DNA from: JACPFV01 sp038043245
GTDB taxonomy: Bacteria; Pseudomonadota; Gammaproteobacteria; Nevskiales; Nevskiaceae
NCBI GenBank assembly: GCA_038043245.1
Contig: JBBTCH010000004.1
Location: 36,091-100,090, forward strand
Reading direction: 5' to 3'
DNA: 64,000 nt
This document shows positions 8,166 to 16,901 of the stretch, in pieces; the stretch's first letter is position 1, and every line of letters begins with the position of its first letter. Below the pieces are notes generated by a model. The model was not told where the DNA came from and searched no databases. It saw only the letters and a program-made list of their open reading frames with translations. Position numbers and translations under genes: made by a program.

Positions 8166-9400
8166 GGCTGAATCCTGGCCGCGTTCTGCCGGCATATCTG
8201 TGCGAGAGCGTACAGACGCTGTTGGGAGTGACCGACATAAGGATTGCTTTCATCCCAGGCGTAGCCGGCGAGAATCGCGCAGATGTACTGACGGACTCGC
8301 GGATCCTGCTGTTCGGCGTAGATGATGTCCTGCAGGTTGCCGTCGTACCAGCCGGCGACAAAATTGCGGAAGGTTTCGACGCCGAGCCTCAAGGGTTGGG
8401 TGAAGGACGCTTCCCAGTCCACGGTCTCGCCGCGGAACTGACGGTCCAGCGCGGCCACCGCCAGGTGCGCCGATTTCATCGCTATGGTGACGCCGGACGA
8501 AAACACCGGATCGAGGAACTCGGCGGCATTGCCGAGCAGGGCGAATCCGGGGCCGCACATCTGCCGCACGTTGGCGGCGTAACCGCGCAGCTCGCCGACC
8601 GGGATCGCCGGTTTGGCGTTGGCCAGCAGCGCCTTCAGCGCGGGGTCTTCGTGATGCAGCGCCCACAAACGTTCTTCGTTGCTGCCTTTGTATTGCTGTA
8701 AAAAGCTGTCTTCCGCGACCACGCCGATCGAAGCTTTGCCGTTGGAAAAAGGAATCAGCCAGTACCAGACGTCGCGGCGCTTCGGGTGGGTGGTGACCAG
8801 GATCTTCTGACGGTCGAACGCGCCGGACGGAATGCCATCGAACACCTGGGTGAACAGCGCCGATCGCGGCGGAAAATTGGAGGGATATTCCAGATCGAGC
8901 AGGCGCGGCAGCACGCGGCCGAAGCCGCTGGCGTCGAGCACGAAGCGCGGCGTGTGGGTTTCGCTGGCGCCGTCCTTGGTTTTCGCGGTGATGCGCGGTG
9001 ATGCGGTGGAAAAATCCGCCGCGGTGATTTCGACTTCAAAACGCACCTCGGCGCCCATGCGCTCGGCTTCACGGATCAGCAGATGGTCGAAGTCGGCGCG
9101 CGGCACCTGGTAGGTGAAGCCGAATCCGGCGCTGCTTTTATCCGCGAAGTTGTAGGTCGAGCGCTTGCCATTGTGGGCGAACGCCGCGCCGTTCTTGTAC
9201 TGGAAGCCCGCGATCTGCACGGCGGTGAGCAAGCCGGCGGCGTCGAGCAGGCCAAGGCTCTGTGCCAGCAGGCTTTCGCCGACGGAGAAGCGTGGAAACT
9301 TCTGCTTTTCCAGCACCAGCACCCGGTAGCCTTTCTGCACCAGCAGCGCAGCGGCCACCGAGCCGGCGGGTCCGGCGCCGATAATCAGGACATCCGTCAC
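8162..9400 (-). CDS. Flavin-dependent halogenase-like FAD oxidoreductase
   Basis: 412 residues. The FAD-binding GxGxxG is VLIIGAGPAGS (residues 4-14). FPRFSVGES (35-43) matches the second flavin motif of PltA/CmlS-type halogenases. A lysine in FQYKNGAAF (about 69) lies where CmlS/CndH-type enzymes carry the catalytic lysine, and WYWLIP (212-217) fits the halogenase WxWxIP signature. Xanthomonadins are brominated aryl polyenes, so a halogenating role is plausible. The same fold also covers geranylgeranyl-reductase-like and other FAD enzymes, so halogenation is an inference. It is the first gene of the leftward trio and diverges from the dehydratase at 9486. Confidence 0.78.
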   Translation of the reverse strand: MTDVLIIGAGPAGSVAAALLVQKGYRVLVLEKQKFPRFSVGESLLAQSLGLLDAAGLLTAVQIAGFQYKNGAAFAHNGKRSTYNFADKSSAGFGFTYQVPRADFDHLLIREAERMGAEVRFEVEITAADFSTASPRITAKTKDGASETHTPRFVLDASGFGRVLPRLLDLEYPSNFPPRSALFTQVFDGIPSGAFDRQKILVTTHPKRRDVWYWLIPFSNGKASIGVVAEDSFLQQYKGSNEERLWALHHEDPALKALLANAKPAIPVGELRGYAANVRQMCGPGFALLGNAAEFLDPVFSSGVTIAMKSAHLAVAALDRQFRGETVDWEASFTQPLRLGVETFRNFVAGWYDGNLQDIIYAEQQDPRVRQYICAILAGYAWDESNPYVGHSQQRLYALAQICRQNAARIQP

Positions 9401-9421
9401 GAAATGCTCCCAGTCACCCTA

Positions 9422-9450
9422 GAGTCCTACTATAGAATTCACGAGGACTC
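9422..9450. promoter_or_regulatory. Inverted repeat in the divergent promoter region, candidate operator
   Basis: GAGTCCT (9422-9428) and AGGACTC (9444-9450) are perfect 7-bp inverted arms around a 15-bp AT-rich centre that contains TATAGAAT, a possible -10 element. It is the main symmetrical feature in the 85-bp gap between the two divergent pigment operons, so it could let one regulator control both. The regulator is unknown. Confidence 0.45.
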
Positions 9451-9485
9451 GGTCTATTTGAAATCAAGGGGAGAGAGTTTCGCAG

Positions 9486-9950
9486 ATGCAAGCGCAGTCG
9501 GGTTTTCCGCCAGTGGCCGAGCTGCTGCCGCATCGTGCGCCGCTGCTGCTGCTGGATTCAGTGCTCGCAGCCGATGAGGACCGGATTCGTGTCGCGGTGA
9601 CGGTGCGTGATCAGGCCCCGTTTGGCGATGGCGGCGGCCATGTGCCGGCTTACGTCGGCGTCGAATACATGGCGCAGACCGCGTGCGTGTATTCAGGGCT
9701 GGAACTGCGCCGTCAAGGACAGCCGCCAAAAATCGGACTGTTGTTCGGAGTCCGTCTCTATCAGAGCGAGGTCGCTCGTTTCGAGGACGGCCAGCATTTG
9801 CAAGTCAGCGCGCAATTGATCCTGCGCGAGGACAGTGGCCTGGCGGCATTCAAGTGCGAGATTTTCAGCGACGAGGGCGCGTCGCTGGCCCAAGCCGAGA
9901 TCAAGGCGTTCCGGCCTGACGATATCAACGAGTATTTGAGTCATGCTTGA
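9486..9950 (+). CDS. Hotdog-fold 3-hydroxyacyl-ACP dehydratase (ApeP-like)
   Basis: 154 residues, ATG at 9486 preceded by a purine-rich stretch (AAGGGGAGAG). The segments LLPHRAPLLLLDSV (residues 14-27) and VPAYVGVEYMAQT (about 50-63) are typical of the second dehydratase of aryl polyene clusters. It pairs with the ApeI-like dehydratase at 1730; in characterised clusters the two work together during chain extension. The gene overlaps the ketoreductase start by 8 nt. Confidence 0.82.
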   Translation: MQAQSGFPPVAELLPHRAPLLLLDSVLAADEDRIRVAVTVRDQAPFGDGGGHVPAYVGVEYMAQTACVYSGLELRRQGQPPKIGLLFGVRLYQSEVARFEDGQHLQVSAQLILREDSGLAAFKCEIFSDEGASLAQAEIKAFRPDDINEYLSHA

Positions 9951-10674
9951 GCGCCCGACCGTGCTGATCACCGGCGCCTCGCGCGGCATCGGTCGCGCGA
10001 TCGCCCTGAGTCTTGCCCGTGCCGGCTACGACCTGGCGTTGCATGGACGCACCGCTTCCGAGGCGTTGCAGAAAACGGCTGACGACGCATGCGCCCTGAG
10101 CGCGACCGCGCGGACGCTGAGCTTTGATGTTGGCGACCGCAAGGCTGCAGCGCAGGCGCTGGAACAATACCTCGCCGCCCACGGCGCGCCCTACGGCGTG
10201 GTGCTCAACGCTGGCATTACCCGTGATGGCGCGTTTCCGGCACTCGGTGACGCCGACTGGGACGAGGTGCTGACGACCAATCTCGACGGTTTCTACAACG
10301 TGCTGAAGCCGCTGACGATGCCGATGATCCGCCGGCGCAAACCCGGGCGCATCGTCACACTGGCCTCGGTGTCGGGGCTTGCCGGCAATCGCGGCCAGGT
10401 GAATTACAGCGCGGCCAAGGCGGGCATCATCGGTGCGACCAAGGCGCTGGCGGTGGAACTCGCCAGCCGCGACATCACCGTGAATTGCGTGGCGCCGGGG
10501 CTGATCCGCACCGACATGATCGCGAGTGCGCCGGTGGATGAGGCGCTGAAGCTGATCCCGGCCGGGCGCATCGGCGAGCCGGACGAAGTCGCCAGTCTGG
10601 TGACTTATTTGATGTCACCGGCCGCCGCTTACATCACGCGCCAGGTGATCGCCGTCAATGGGGGAATGATGTGA
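9943..10674 (+). CDS. 3-oxoacyl-ACP reductase, FabG-like SDR (ApeQ-like)
   Basis: 243 residues with a classical SDR layout: TGASRGIGRAIA (about 7-18), NAGITRDG (about 89-96), the catalytic serine in LASVSGLAGN (about 140) and the YSAAKAG Tyr-x3-Lys pair (about 155-159). It reduces 3-ketoacyl-ACP to the 3-hydroxy form before dehydration. It lies between the dehydratase and the ketosynthase, with coupled starts on both sides (8-nt overlap upstream, GTGA downstream). Confidence 0.88.
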   Translation: MLERPTVLITGASRGIGRAIALSLARAGYDLALHGRTASEALQKTADDACALSATARTLSFDVGDRKAAAQALEQYLAAHGAPYGVVLNAGITRDGAFPALGDADWDEVLTTNLDGFYNVLKPLTMPMIRRRKPGRIVTLASVSGLAGNRGQVNYSAAKAGIIGATKALAVELASRDITVNCVAPGLIRTDMIASAPVDEALKLIPAGRIGEPDEVASLVTYLMSPAAAYITRQVIAVNGGMM

Positions 10675-11897
10675 GGCGTGTGGTTGTCACCGGCATGGCT
10701 GGAATTACCTCACTGGGCGATTCGTGGGAACGCATCAGCGACAACCTGCGCAAGGGCGCTTCCGGCATCCAGCGCATGCCGGAGTGGGACCGCTTTGCCG
10801 ATCTGAATACGCGTCTGGGCGGACCGGTGCGGGACTTCGCGCCGCCGCCGCATTACACGCGCAAGATCACGCGCACCATGGGCCGGGTCGCGCTGCTGGC
10901 GACCTGTGCCACCGAGCGTGCCTTGAGCGACGCGGGCTTGCTCGACGACCCGATGATTCAGGACGGCCGCATGGGCATCGCCTACGGCTCCTGCTCCGGC
11001 AGCACCGATGCAATCCGCGACTTCGGCACGATGCTGGTGTCCGGCAGTGGCGGCAAGATCAACGCGACCACTTACCTGCGCATGATGGCGCACACCGCAG
11101 CGGTGAATATCGGCTTGCGTTTTGGCATCAAGGGCCGCGTCATTCCGACCACCTCGGCCTGCACCTCGGGCAGTCAGGGCGTGGGTTATGCCTACGAGGC
11201 GATCAAGTTTGGTCGGCAGAAACTGATGGTGGCCGGCGGCGGCGAAGAACTGTGTGCCAGCCAGGCCGCGGTGTTCGACACGCTGTTCGCCACCTCGCTG
11301 AAGAACGAGGCGCCGACGACGACTCCGGCGCCGTTCGACGCTCAGCGCGACGGCCTGGTGCTGGGCGAGGGGGCCTGCACGTTGATCCTCGAAGACTATG
11401 AGCACGCGCAGGCGCGCGGCGCCAGGATCCATGCCGAGATCATCGGTTACGGCGCCAACTCCGACGGCGACCACGCCATCCACCCGAACACGCAGACCAT
11501 GGAAGTGGCGATGCGGCTCGCGCTGGACGACGCCGGCTTGTCTCCTGACGCCATCGGCTACGTCTGCGCCCACGGCACCGCCACCGAGCAGGGCGACATC
11601 GCCGAAACCCAGGCGACCGAACGCTTATTCGGCAAGCGCATGCCGATCAGTTCGCTCAAGGGCAATTTCGGCCACACCCTCGGCGCCTGTGGCGCGCTGG
11701 AGAGCTGGCTCTCCATCGAGATGATGCGTCACGACTGGTTCGCGCCGACCCTGAATCTGAACCACGTGGACCCTCGCTGCGGCGAACTCGACTACGTTCG
11801 CAACGGCGGACGTACGCTCAACTGCGAGCACGTTATGAACAACAATTTCGCCTTCGGCGGAATCAATACCTCGCTGATCTTCCGTCGGGCGTCTTGA
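10671..11897 (+). CDS. 3-oxoacyl-ACP synthase II-type ketosynthase
   Basis: 408 residues, GTG start overlapping the ketoreductase stop. The condensing triad is complete: Cys164 in TTSACTSGSQG, His301 in CAHGTATEQGD and His335 in KGNFGHTLGACG. It therefore looks like an active chain-extending ketosynthase, not a chain-length factor. Known clusters pair it with a second ketosynthase or chain-length factor; none is intact here, although a remnant of one may lie at 13665. It ends in a TTGA overlap with the serine hydrolase. Confidence 0.9.
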   Translation: MRRVVVTGMAGITSLGDSWERISDNLRKGASGIQRMPEWDRFADLNTRLGGPVRDFAPPPHYTRKITRTMGRVALLATCATERALSDAGLLDDPMIQDGRMGIAYGSCSGSTDAIRDFGTMLVSGSGGKINATTYLRMMAHTAAVNIGLRFGIKGRVIPTTSACTSGSQGVGYAYEAIKFGRQKLMVAGGGEELCASQAAVFDTLFATSLKNEAPTTTPAPFDAQRDGLVLGEGACTLILEDYEHAQARGARIHAEIIGYGANSDGDHAIHPNTQTMEVAMRLALDDAGLSPDAIGYVCAHGTATEQGDIAETQATERLFGKRMPISSLKGNFGHTLGACGALESWLSIEMMRHDWFAPTLNLNHVDPRCGELDYVRNGGRTLNCEHVMNNNFAFGGINTSLIFRRAS

Positions 11898-13075
11898 GCA
11901 CGGCAGCCAAGATCGCCGGTGCCGCGCTTGCGGCCTGGTTGACCGCCTGCGGCATGCTGTCGCATTCCGAGCTGGATATTTCCGACGCCGAAGCACGGCG
12001 CTATGCGAAAACCCGGAATCTGCGAGCCGAGGTGGATTCACTGGCGCGCCCGCTGGTGGAGCAAGGCAAGACCCCCGGACTGGTTGTCGGCGTGCTGCTA
12101 CCCGGCGGACGCCGCCATTTTTTTGGCTATGGTGTTGCCGACAAGCTCAGTGGCATCCAGCCGGACGGCGACACGGCGTTCCCAATCGGATCCTTGAGCA
12201 AGGGATTTCTGGGCGGCCTTGCCGCTTTGCTGGTGCAAGAGGGCGTGTTGTCTTGGGATGACACGCTGGCTACGCGATTGCCGAACGAAAATCTGGATCC
12301 GCAAGGTCCGGGGAAGATCAGTTTGCGGCGACTCGCCACTCACACCTCGGGTCTGCCGCGACAGCCGTTTCCGCCACGCACCCTGCTGTATTTCATTGCG
12401 TATCTGTTCAACGGCGAAAATTTCTATCGCCAGTTCGATCGCGAATACATCTTCGGCTATCTGCGCGACTTTGATCCGCCTGAGGGAAATCAGGTCGTGT
12501 ATTCCAATATCGGCTACGCCTTGCTGGGGCAGGCGCTCGAGCAGCGCACCGGCCAATCCGTGGCGTCATTGGTGCATCGGAAGATCATCGGGCCATTGAA
12601 GCTGGACAAGACCCGCTACGCCTTCGAGCAGTTGCCCGCTGGCAGCGTACGCGCGCACGGCCATGCCGGCGACCAGCCCCGGTTCATCGCACGTGGCGCG
12701 CCGGTGCCGGACTGGCGATTCAATGATTTCATGAATACCTCGACCGGCATGATTTCCAGCGCCAGGGATTTGCTCGGCTTTGCGTCCGCGCACTTCAATG
12801 ACAATCGGCTCGGAAAAGCATTGCGCAGCACCCTGAAGCCGGTCATGAATCTGCCGGTTCGTTCGCCTGCAGTGGCTTGGGTCGTGGATGATTTGGCAGG
12901 CCAAAAAATTGCTTACCAGGTAGGTTTCGTCGCCGGCTATAGCAGCTATCTTGGCTTGGATGTGGAGCGCCAAACTGCCGTCGTGGTGCTACAGAACAGT
13001 TTTAATTTTGACGATCAGGTGGGGCACCGGTTGTTGCATCGGCTAGCGTTGAAAAAGGCCCCACCCGCTTCCTGA
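11894..13075 (+). CDS. Class C beta-lactamase-like serine hydrolase, lipoprotein
   Basis: 393 residues from a TTG start coupled to the ketosynthase stop. The N-terminus AAWLTACGM is a lipobox (Cys about 19). The penicillin-binding-like active site is visible: Ser-x-x-Lys in PIGSLSKGF (about residue 100) and Tyr-x-Asn in VYSNIGYALL (about 201). Family members are esterases, DD-peptidases or beta-lactamases. The operon position suggests an outer-membrane-anchored esterase acting on the pigment lipid, but that is inference. Confidence 0.82.
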   Translation: MSTAAKIAGAALAAWLTACGMLSHSELDISDAEARRYAKTRNLRAEVDSLARPLVEQGKTPGLVVGVLLPGGRRHFFGYGVADKLSGIQPDGDTAFPIGSLSKGFLGGLAALLVQEGVLSWDDTLATRLPNENLDPQGPGKISLRRLATHTSGLPRQPFPPRTLLYFIAYLFNGENFYRQFDREYIFGYLRDFDPPEGNQVVYSNIGYALLGQALEQRTGQSVASLVHRKIIGPLKLDKTRYAFEQLPAGSVRAHGHAGDQPRFIARGAPVPDWRFNDFMNTSTGMISSARDLLGFASAHFNDNRLGKALRSTLKPVMNLPVRSPAVAWVVDDLAGQKIAYQVGFVAGYSSYLGLDVERQTAVVVLQNSFNFDDQVGHRLLHRLALKKAPPAS

Positions 13076-13085
13076 ATTCCCCTGA

Positions 13086-13107
13086 CTGAATAAATTCCGT
13101 TATTCAG
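13086..13107. terminator. Hairpin in a convergent gap, possible bidirectional terminator
   Basis: CTGAATAA and TTATTCAG form a perfect 8-bp stem with a 6-nt loop between the ends of two convergent genes. There is no U-run on either side, so intrinsic termination is uncertain. Confidence 0.4.
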
Positions 13108-13544
13108 CGAGATCCGGGTGTGCGCTGTCTCTCGAAAAATCGTTTTGCCCCGTTTTCTTCCTGGAGCGTGGCCTTGTATTCGAGCCAGGGTGCTTTTGCA
13201 GACGCCCGGTAACGAACGACGTAACGATCCGGGTCGATCTCGTACTGTGGGTAGACCTCGCGCAGATTGAAGAACAGCCCCGGTGCAAACAGCAGGATGT
13301 CCGCCACCATGTAGCCGGGATTGAACTTCAGCGGCAGCGATCCGTAGAAGGTCTGGCCTGCGGGATCGACGACTTTGAAATCATAGGCGCCGAACGACGT
13401 GGTTCTGAATTCACCCGACGCCGGCGGATTCATCGGCCGCTCACGCACGTAAATCTTGGTGCCTGGCTGGGTGGAGGTGAAAGACGTTTTCGCGGTGCAG
13501 CCGATCAGCGTGATGGCCAGGACGATCAGCACGTACTTGTTCAT
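13104..13544 (-). CDS. Small lipoprotein of unknown function
   Basis: About 146 residues, starting at MNKYVLIVLAITLIGC, a short signal peptide with a lipobox (Cys about 16). Upstream in-frame starts were rejected because they run through sequence with no signal peptide. Residues 20-60 (TSTQPGTKIYVRERP) resemble a beta-strand-rich periplasmic module, followed by a hydrophobic stretch GYMVADILLFAPGLFF near 85 that could be a membrane hairpin. I do not recognise the family. Confidence 0.65.
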   Translation of the reverse strand: MNKYVLIVLAITLIGCTAKTSFTSTQPGTKIYVRERPMNPPASGEFRTTSFGAYDFKVVDPAGQTFYGSLPLKFNPGYMVADILLFAPGLFFNLREVYPQYEIDPDRYVVRYRASAKAPWLEYKATLQEENGAKRFFERQRTPGSR

Positions 13545-13664
13545 TTTTGGTTTACCCCAGGCGGTGACAGCGCAAATATAACCTCGATCGCGCCGTCGGG
13601 CTCCTGTTGGGCCCGGGTGAGGAGTGTCGGGCAGGCTCGATGCGGTTACGGCGCTCGCGTGCTC

Positions 13665-13700
13665 CAGTGCGAGCACGTCATGAACAACACCTTCGCCTTG
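13665..13700 (+). pseudogene. Vestige of a ketosynthase 3' end
   Basis: The 33 bases 13668-13700 match 11823-11855, near the 3' end of the intact ketosynthase gene, at 29 of 33 positions by eye. In frame they read QCEHVMNNTFAL against NCEHVMNNNFAF. The match fades on both sides. It lies in a gap with no other gene, so it looks like the last trace of a lost second ketosynthase or of a partial duplication. It is short, so chance cannot be fully excluded. Confidence 0.42.
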
Positions 13701-13793
13701 CTTTCCGCGTCGGTGGAGGGATGCGTGCCGTAGGACGCTTCCGGCATAATCGAGACCATTAAAACGAGACGACAATCGAGGAGTCGAGGAACC

Positions 13794-15290
13794 ATGAACC
13801 CATCCGTTTGGCATCGTTTTGTGAGCGCCGCAGCTATAACGCTGGCGCTTGTGGCATGTGGATCAAGCGAAACCTCGAATCAAGCAAAGTCTCGCGTCGT
13901 TGGCGCCGCATCGGCCGATCCGCCGGACGAAAACGTGATCCTGGTCGAGGAGCTGGTGCATGTCGTCGAACGCGCCGGCCTGTACTCGCTGCCCACTGAT
14001 CCGGTCGCGGCGCTCGAGTCGATCATGACCCTGCCCGACCAGCTCGGCGACGTCATCGCGATGCACATCGGCCGGTACTACCCGACCCCGGATGAGCTCA
14101 CGCCCGGCGTCGGGCCGCTGACTGACCTGCTGCAGGCGCGCGCCAATTTGCTTCTGGCCGGACAGCCCGAGCGGATGGCGGAGGACCTGCAGGACGGCGA
14201 AGGCTCGATCCTGCTGCTGCCGGTGGATGCGACCACGGTGATCGTGATCCTGCCGACCCGGGTGGCCGAGTCGGACCCCGCCGCCACCGCGATGCCGGAG
14301 CGCAAGGTCGACCTCAGCCAGGTCACCTACGAGGTGAATGGCCGCACCCGCACGGTCGACGACTTCATGAAGAGCGGCACGACCAACGCGATCGCCTTCG
14401 CGCACAAGGGCAAGTTCATCTACGAGGATTACGAGAACGGCTTCAACCCGAACACGCGCCACCACCAGTGGTCGGTGACCAAGTCGGTCACGACCTCGCT
14501 GGTCGGCATCGCAGTCGAGGAAGGCTTGGTCGACTCGATCTACGACCCCATCAAAAAGTACATCACCGAAGCGGCCGACACTGTTTGGGAAGGCGTCAGC
14601 GTCGAAGACTTGCTGCAGATGGAGTCGGGCACCTACTGGGTCGACGTTCCGGTGCACCAGCCCGAGCAGCTCGTCCTGATGGGGGCCGACTACCACTCGA
14701 ACGGTCTGTACGGGATGACCCGCGATGAGTACCTGCTGAAGCTCACGCGCACCTCACCCCCGGGTGAGTTCCACCGCTACAACAGCGGCGATGCGCAGAT
14801 GCTGGCGTGGCTGCTCGAGCGCGTTTACCAGAAGCCGTACACGGACATCCTCTCGGAAAAGCTCTGGCGCCCGGCCGGCATGCAGAACGACGCGCTGGTC
14901 ATGCACGACCGGCTCGGCAACAGCTTCGCCTCGATGGGACTAATGGCCACGCCGCGCGACATGCTTCGCTTCGGCGAACTGCACCGCAACGGCGGGCGCA
15001 GCGTGAATGGCAAGCAAGTCATCCCCGCCGACTGGGTGCGGATGTCACACAACTACGACAAGGCCACCGGCGGCGGCCCACGCGGCTACCTGTGGCCGCC
15101 CATCGGCGATCCTTCATCCGGCAACTACACGGCGGAAGGCTACGGCCACCAGCATGTCGCGGTGGTGCCGTCGCTGAACCTGGTCGGCGTCCGGTTTGGC
15201 AATGATCCGGTCGAGACGATCGCGCACCCGGAGTGGGAAGCGCTGCTGATGGCGGTGGGCAACTATCTTGAGAACGGCCCCGCAGAATGA
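13794..15290 (+). CDS. Class C beta-lactamase-like serine hydrolase, lipoprotein
   Basis: 498 residues, ATG at 13794 after a GAGGAGTCGAGG ribosome-binding region. The signal peptide ends in the lipobox ITLALVACGS (Cys about 22). Catalytic motifs are Ser-x-x-Lys in QWSVTKSVTT (about 228) and Tyr-x-Ser in YNSGDAQML (about 323). About 175 residues of unassigned sequence precede the hydrolase domain. It is not closely similar to the hydrolase at 11894. Likely a cell-envelope esterase or peptidase; the substrate is unknown. It has its own upstream gap and probably its own promoter. Confidence 0.8.
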   Translation: MNPSVWHRFVSAAAITLALVACGSSETSNQAKSRVVGAASADPPDENVILVEELVHVVERAGLYSLPTDPVAALESIMTLPDQLGDVIAMHIGRYYPTPDELTPGVGPLTDLLQARANLLLAGQPERMAEDLQDGEGSILLLPVDATTVIVILPTRVAESDPAATAMPERKVDLSQVTYEVNGRTRTVDDFMKSGTTNAIAFAHKGKFIYEDYENGFNPNTRHHQWSVTKSVTTSLVGIAVEEGLVDSIYDPIKKYITEAADTVWEGVSVEDLLQMESGTYWVDVPVHQPEQLVLMGADYHSNGLYGMTRDEYLLKLTRTSPPGEFHRYNSGDAQMLAWLLERVYQKPYTDILSEKLWRPAGMQNDALVMHDRLGNSFASMGLMATPRDMLRFGELHRNGGRSVNGKQVIPADWVRMSHNYDKATGGGPRGYLWPPIGDPSSGNYTAEGYGHQHVAVVPSLNLVGVRFGNDPVETIAHPEWEALLMAVGNYLENGPAE

Positions 15291-15325
15291 GGCTGCTTAA
15301 TTGAAGTTGGCGGCTTGGCCGGAGG

Positions 15326-16222
15326 TCACGTCGGTTCGATGCGGCTCAGGTGCCGGCTCACGGTCCACGCCGAACCGGCGACGCCGAGCAGCAGCCCGCC
15401 GCCCAGCACCAGCAGGCTGGCGCTGAACGAAAGACCCGTGAGCGTGAAGCTGCTTTCGTAAAGGCCGGCGAGCCGGCGAGCCGGCAGTGAGATCGCCAGC
15501 AGCGCGCCCCGCACGAAAATCCAGGCGATGACGCCGCCGGCGAGGCCGTACCAGAAGCCGGTGTAGAGGAACGGCCGGCGGATGAAGCCGTCCGGTGCGC
15601 CAATCAGTTTCATCACCACGATCTCGTCGCGTCGGTTCTCGATGTCCAGCCGGATGGTGTTGCCGACGGTGACGATCACCGCCAGGCCCAGCAGCGCGGC
15701 GATCATCAGCACGCTGCGCTGGACGATGTCGAGAATCGCGTACAGGCGTTGCAGCCACTTCTGATCCATCTTCGCCAGTTCCACTTCCGGCAGCCGGCCG
15801 AGTTCTTCCAGCCACTGATCGACTTGTTGCGGCGTTTGCTGCGCCTTGGGGGTGATGACGATGACCGCCGGCAGTGGGTTGTCGGCCAGCAGATCCAGCG
15901 CCTCGCCAAAGCCGGACAGCGCGCGGAACTCGGCCAGCGACTGCTCGCGCGAGATGTATTGCACCTGGCTGGCGCGCCGACCCAGTTCCTGTGCCAGCTG
16001 CCGGCCGCGCGTTTCATTCACTGAATCCTTGAGAAACAACGAGGCTTGCAGCGAGCCTTCCCAGGAATAACTGACCGCCGACAGGTTCTGCACCAGCACA
16101 TGCAATCCCGCCGGCAGCGCCAGGGTGATGCCGATGACAGCGGCGATCAGCAGGGTGTTGATCTTGTCGCGCCACAGCCGGCCGAGCGTGGCCAGGCAAT
16201 CTCGCAGGTGCGCCTTAAGCAT
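15326..16222 (-). CDS. ftsX: Cell division protein FtsX
   Basis: 298 residues. An N-terminal cytoplasmic stretch and TM1 (INTLLIAAVIGITLALPAGL), a periplasmic domain of about 130 residues (STVSYSWEGS-like region through LPEVELAKMDQ), and three more TM helices in the C-terminal half (SVLMIAALLGLAVIVTVGNTI onward) match FtsX. With FtsE it forms the ABC-type complex that switches on peptidoglycan amidases at the septum. Its start overlaps the ftsE stop by 8 nt. Confidence 0.93.
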   Translation of the reverse strand: MLKAHLRDCLATLGRLWRDKINTLLIAAVIGITLALPAGLHVLVQNLSAVSYSWEGSLQASLFLKDSVNETRGRQLAQELGRRASQVQYISREQSLAEFRALSGFGEALDLLADNPLPAVIVITPKAQQTPQQVDQWLEELGRLPEVELAKMDQKWLQRLYAILDIVQRSVLMIAALLGLAVIVTVGNTIRLDIENRRDEIVVMKLIGAPDGFIRRPFLYTGFWYGLAGGVIAWIFVRGALLAISLPARRLAGLYESSFTLTGLSFSASLLVLGGGLLLGVAGSAWTVSRHLSRIEPT

Positions 16223-16901
16223 GGTGGCCCACCGGCCGTTCGGAGGTGAGTCGGCCTTGCGCGAGATTGAGGATGCGGTACGGCAGCTGCTGGATCAGGT
16301 CCACTGCGTGCGTCGCCACCAGCACGCTGACGCCGGCTTCGTTGAAGCGCCGGAAAATCTGCATGATCTCGCGCGCCATGGTCGGGTCGAGATTGCCGGT
16401 CGGTTCGTCGGCCAGCAGCAGCGCCGGCTTGGTGACGATGGCACGGGCGATGCCGACGCGCTGCTGTTCGCCGCCGGACAATGTGATCGGCAGGACTTTC
16501 TCCCTGCCCAGCAGGCCGACGGCGTCGAGCGCGGCGCGCACACGGCGGCCCATCTCGTCGTGGTCGAATCCGCGGATCACCAGCGGCAGTGCGACGTTGT
16601 CGAACACGCTGCGGTCGTAAAGCAGGTTGAAGTTCTGGAAGATCAGGCCGATGTCCTGACGGAAGGCGGGGATCTGCCGGCGCTTGAGCGTGCCGGTGTT
16701 CTGGCCGTTGATCACCACTTGTCCGCGCGTCGGCCGCACCAGACAGGCGATCAGTTTCAGCAGCGTGCTCTTGCCGGCGCCGGAATGTCCGGTAAGGAAT
16801 GCCATCTCGCCCTGGGCGAGCGCGAAGCTGACCTGACTCAGGGTTTCGTGGCCGCTCGGGTAGCGGTGGCCGACTTCGTGAAAGCTGATGGCTTCGCCCA
16901 C
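16215..16901 (-). CDS. ftsE: Cell division ATP-binding protein FtsE
   Basis: 228 residues, GTG start directly next to the ftsY stop. ABC ATPase motifs are complete: Walker A GHSGAGKST (about 36-44), signature LSGGEQQR (about 137) and Walker B ALLLADEPTGNLD (about 158). It powers FtsX at the division site. The order ftsY-ftsE-ftsX is the one found in E. coli. Confidence 0.95.
   Translation of the reverse strand: MGEAISFHEVGHRYPSGHETLSQVSFALAQGEMAFLTGHSGAGKSTLLKLIACLVRPTRGQVVINGQNTGTLKRRQIPAFRQDIGLIFQNFNLLYDRSVFDNVALPLVIRGFDHDEMGRRVRAALDAVGLLGREKVLPITLSGGEQQRVGIARAIVTKPALLLADEPTGNLDPTMAREIMQIFRRFNEAGVSVLVATHAVDLIQQLPYRILNLAQGRLTSERPVGHHA

Noticed and set aside
13144..13814. A longer version of the small lipoprotein gene starting at 13814
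   Set aside because: The extra 90 residues lack a signal peptide, would bury the lipobox, and run through the ketosynthase remnant and the next gene's promoter region.
15463..15484. Tandem CCGGCGAG units in ftsX
   Set aside because: Two to three in-frame copies within a conserved coding region; ordinary codon-level repetition.
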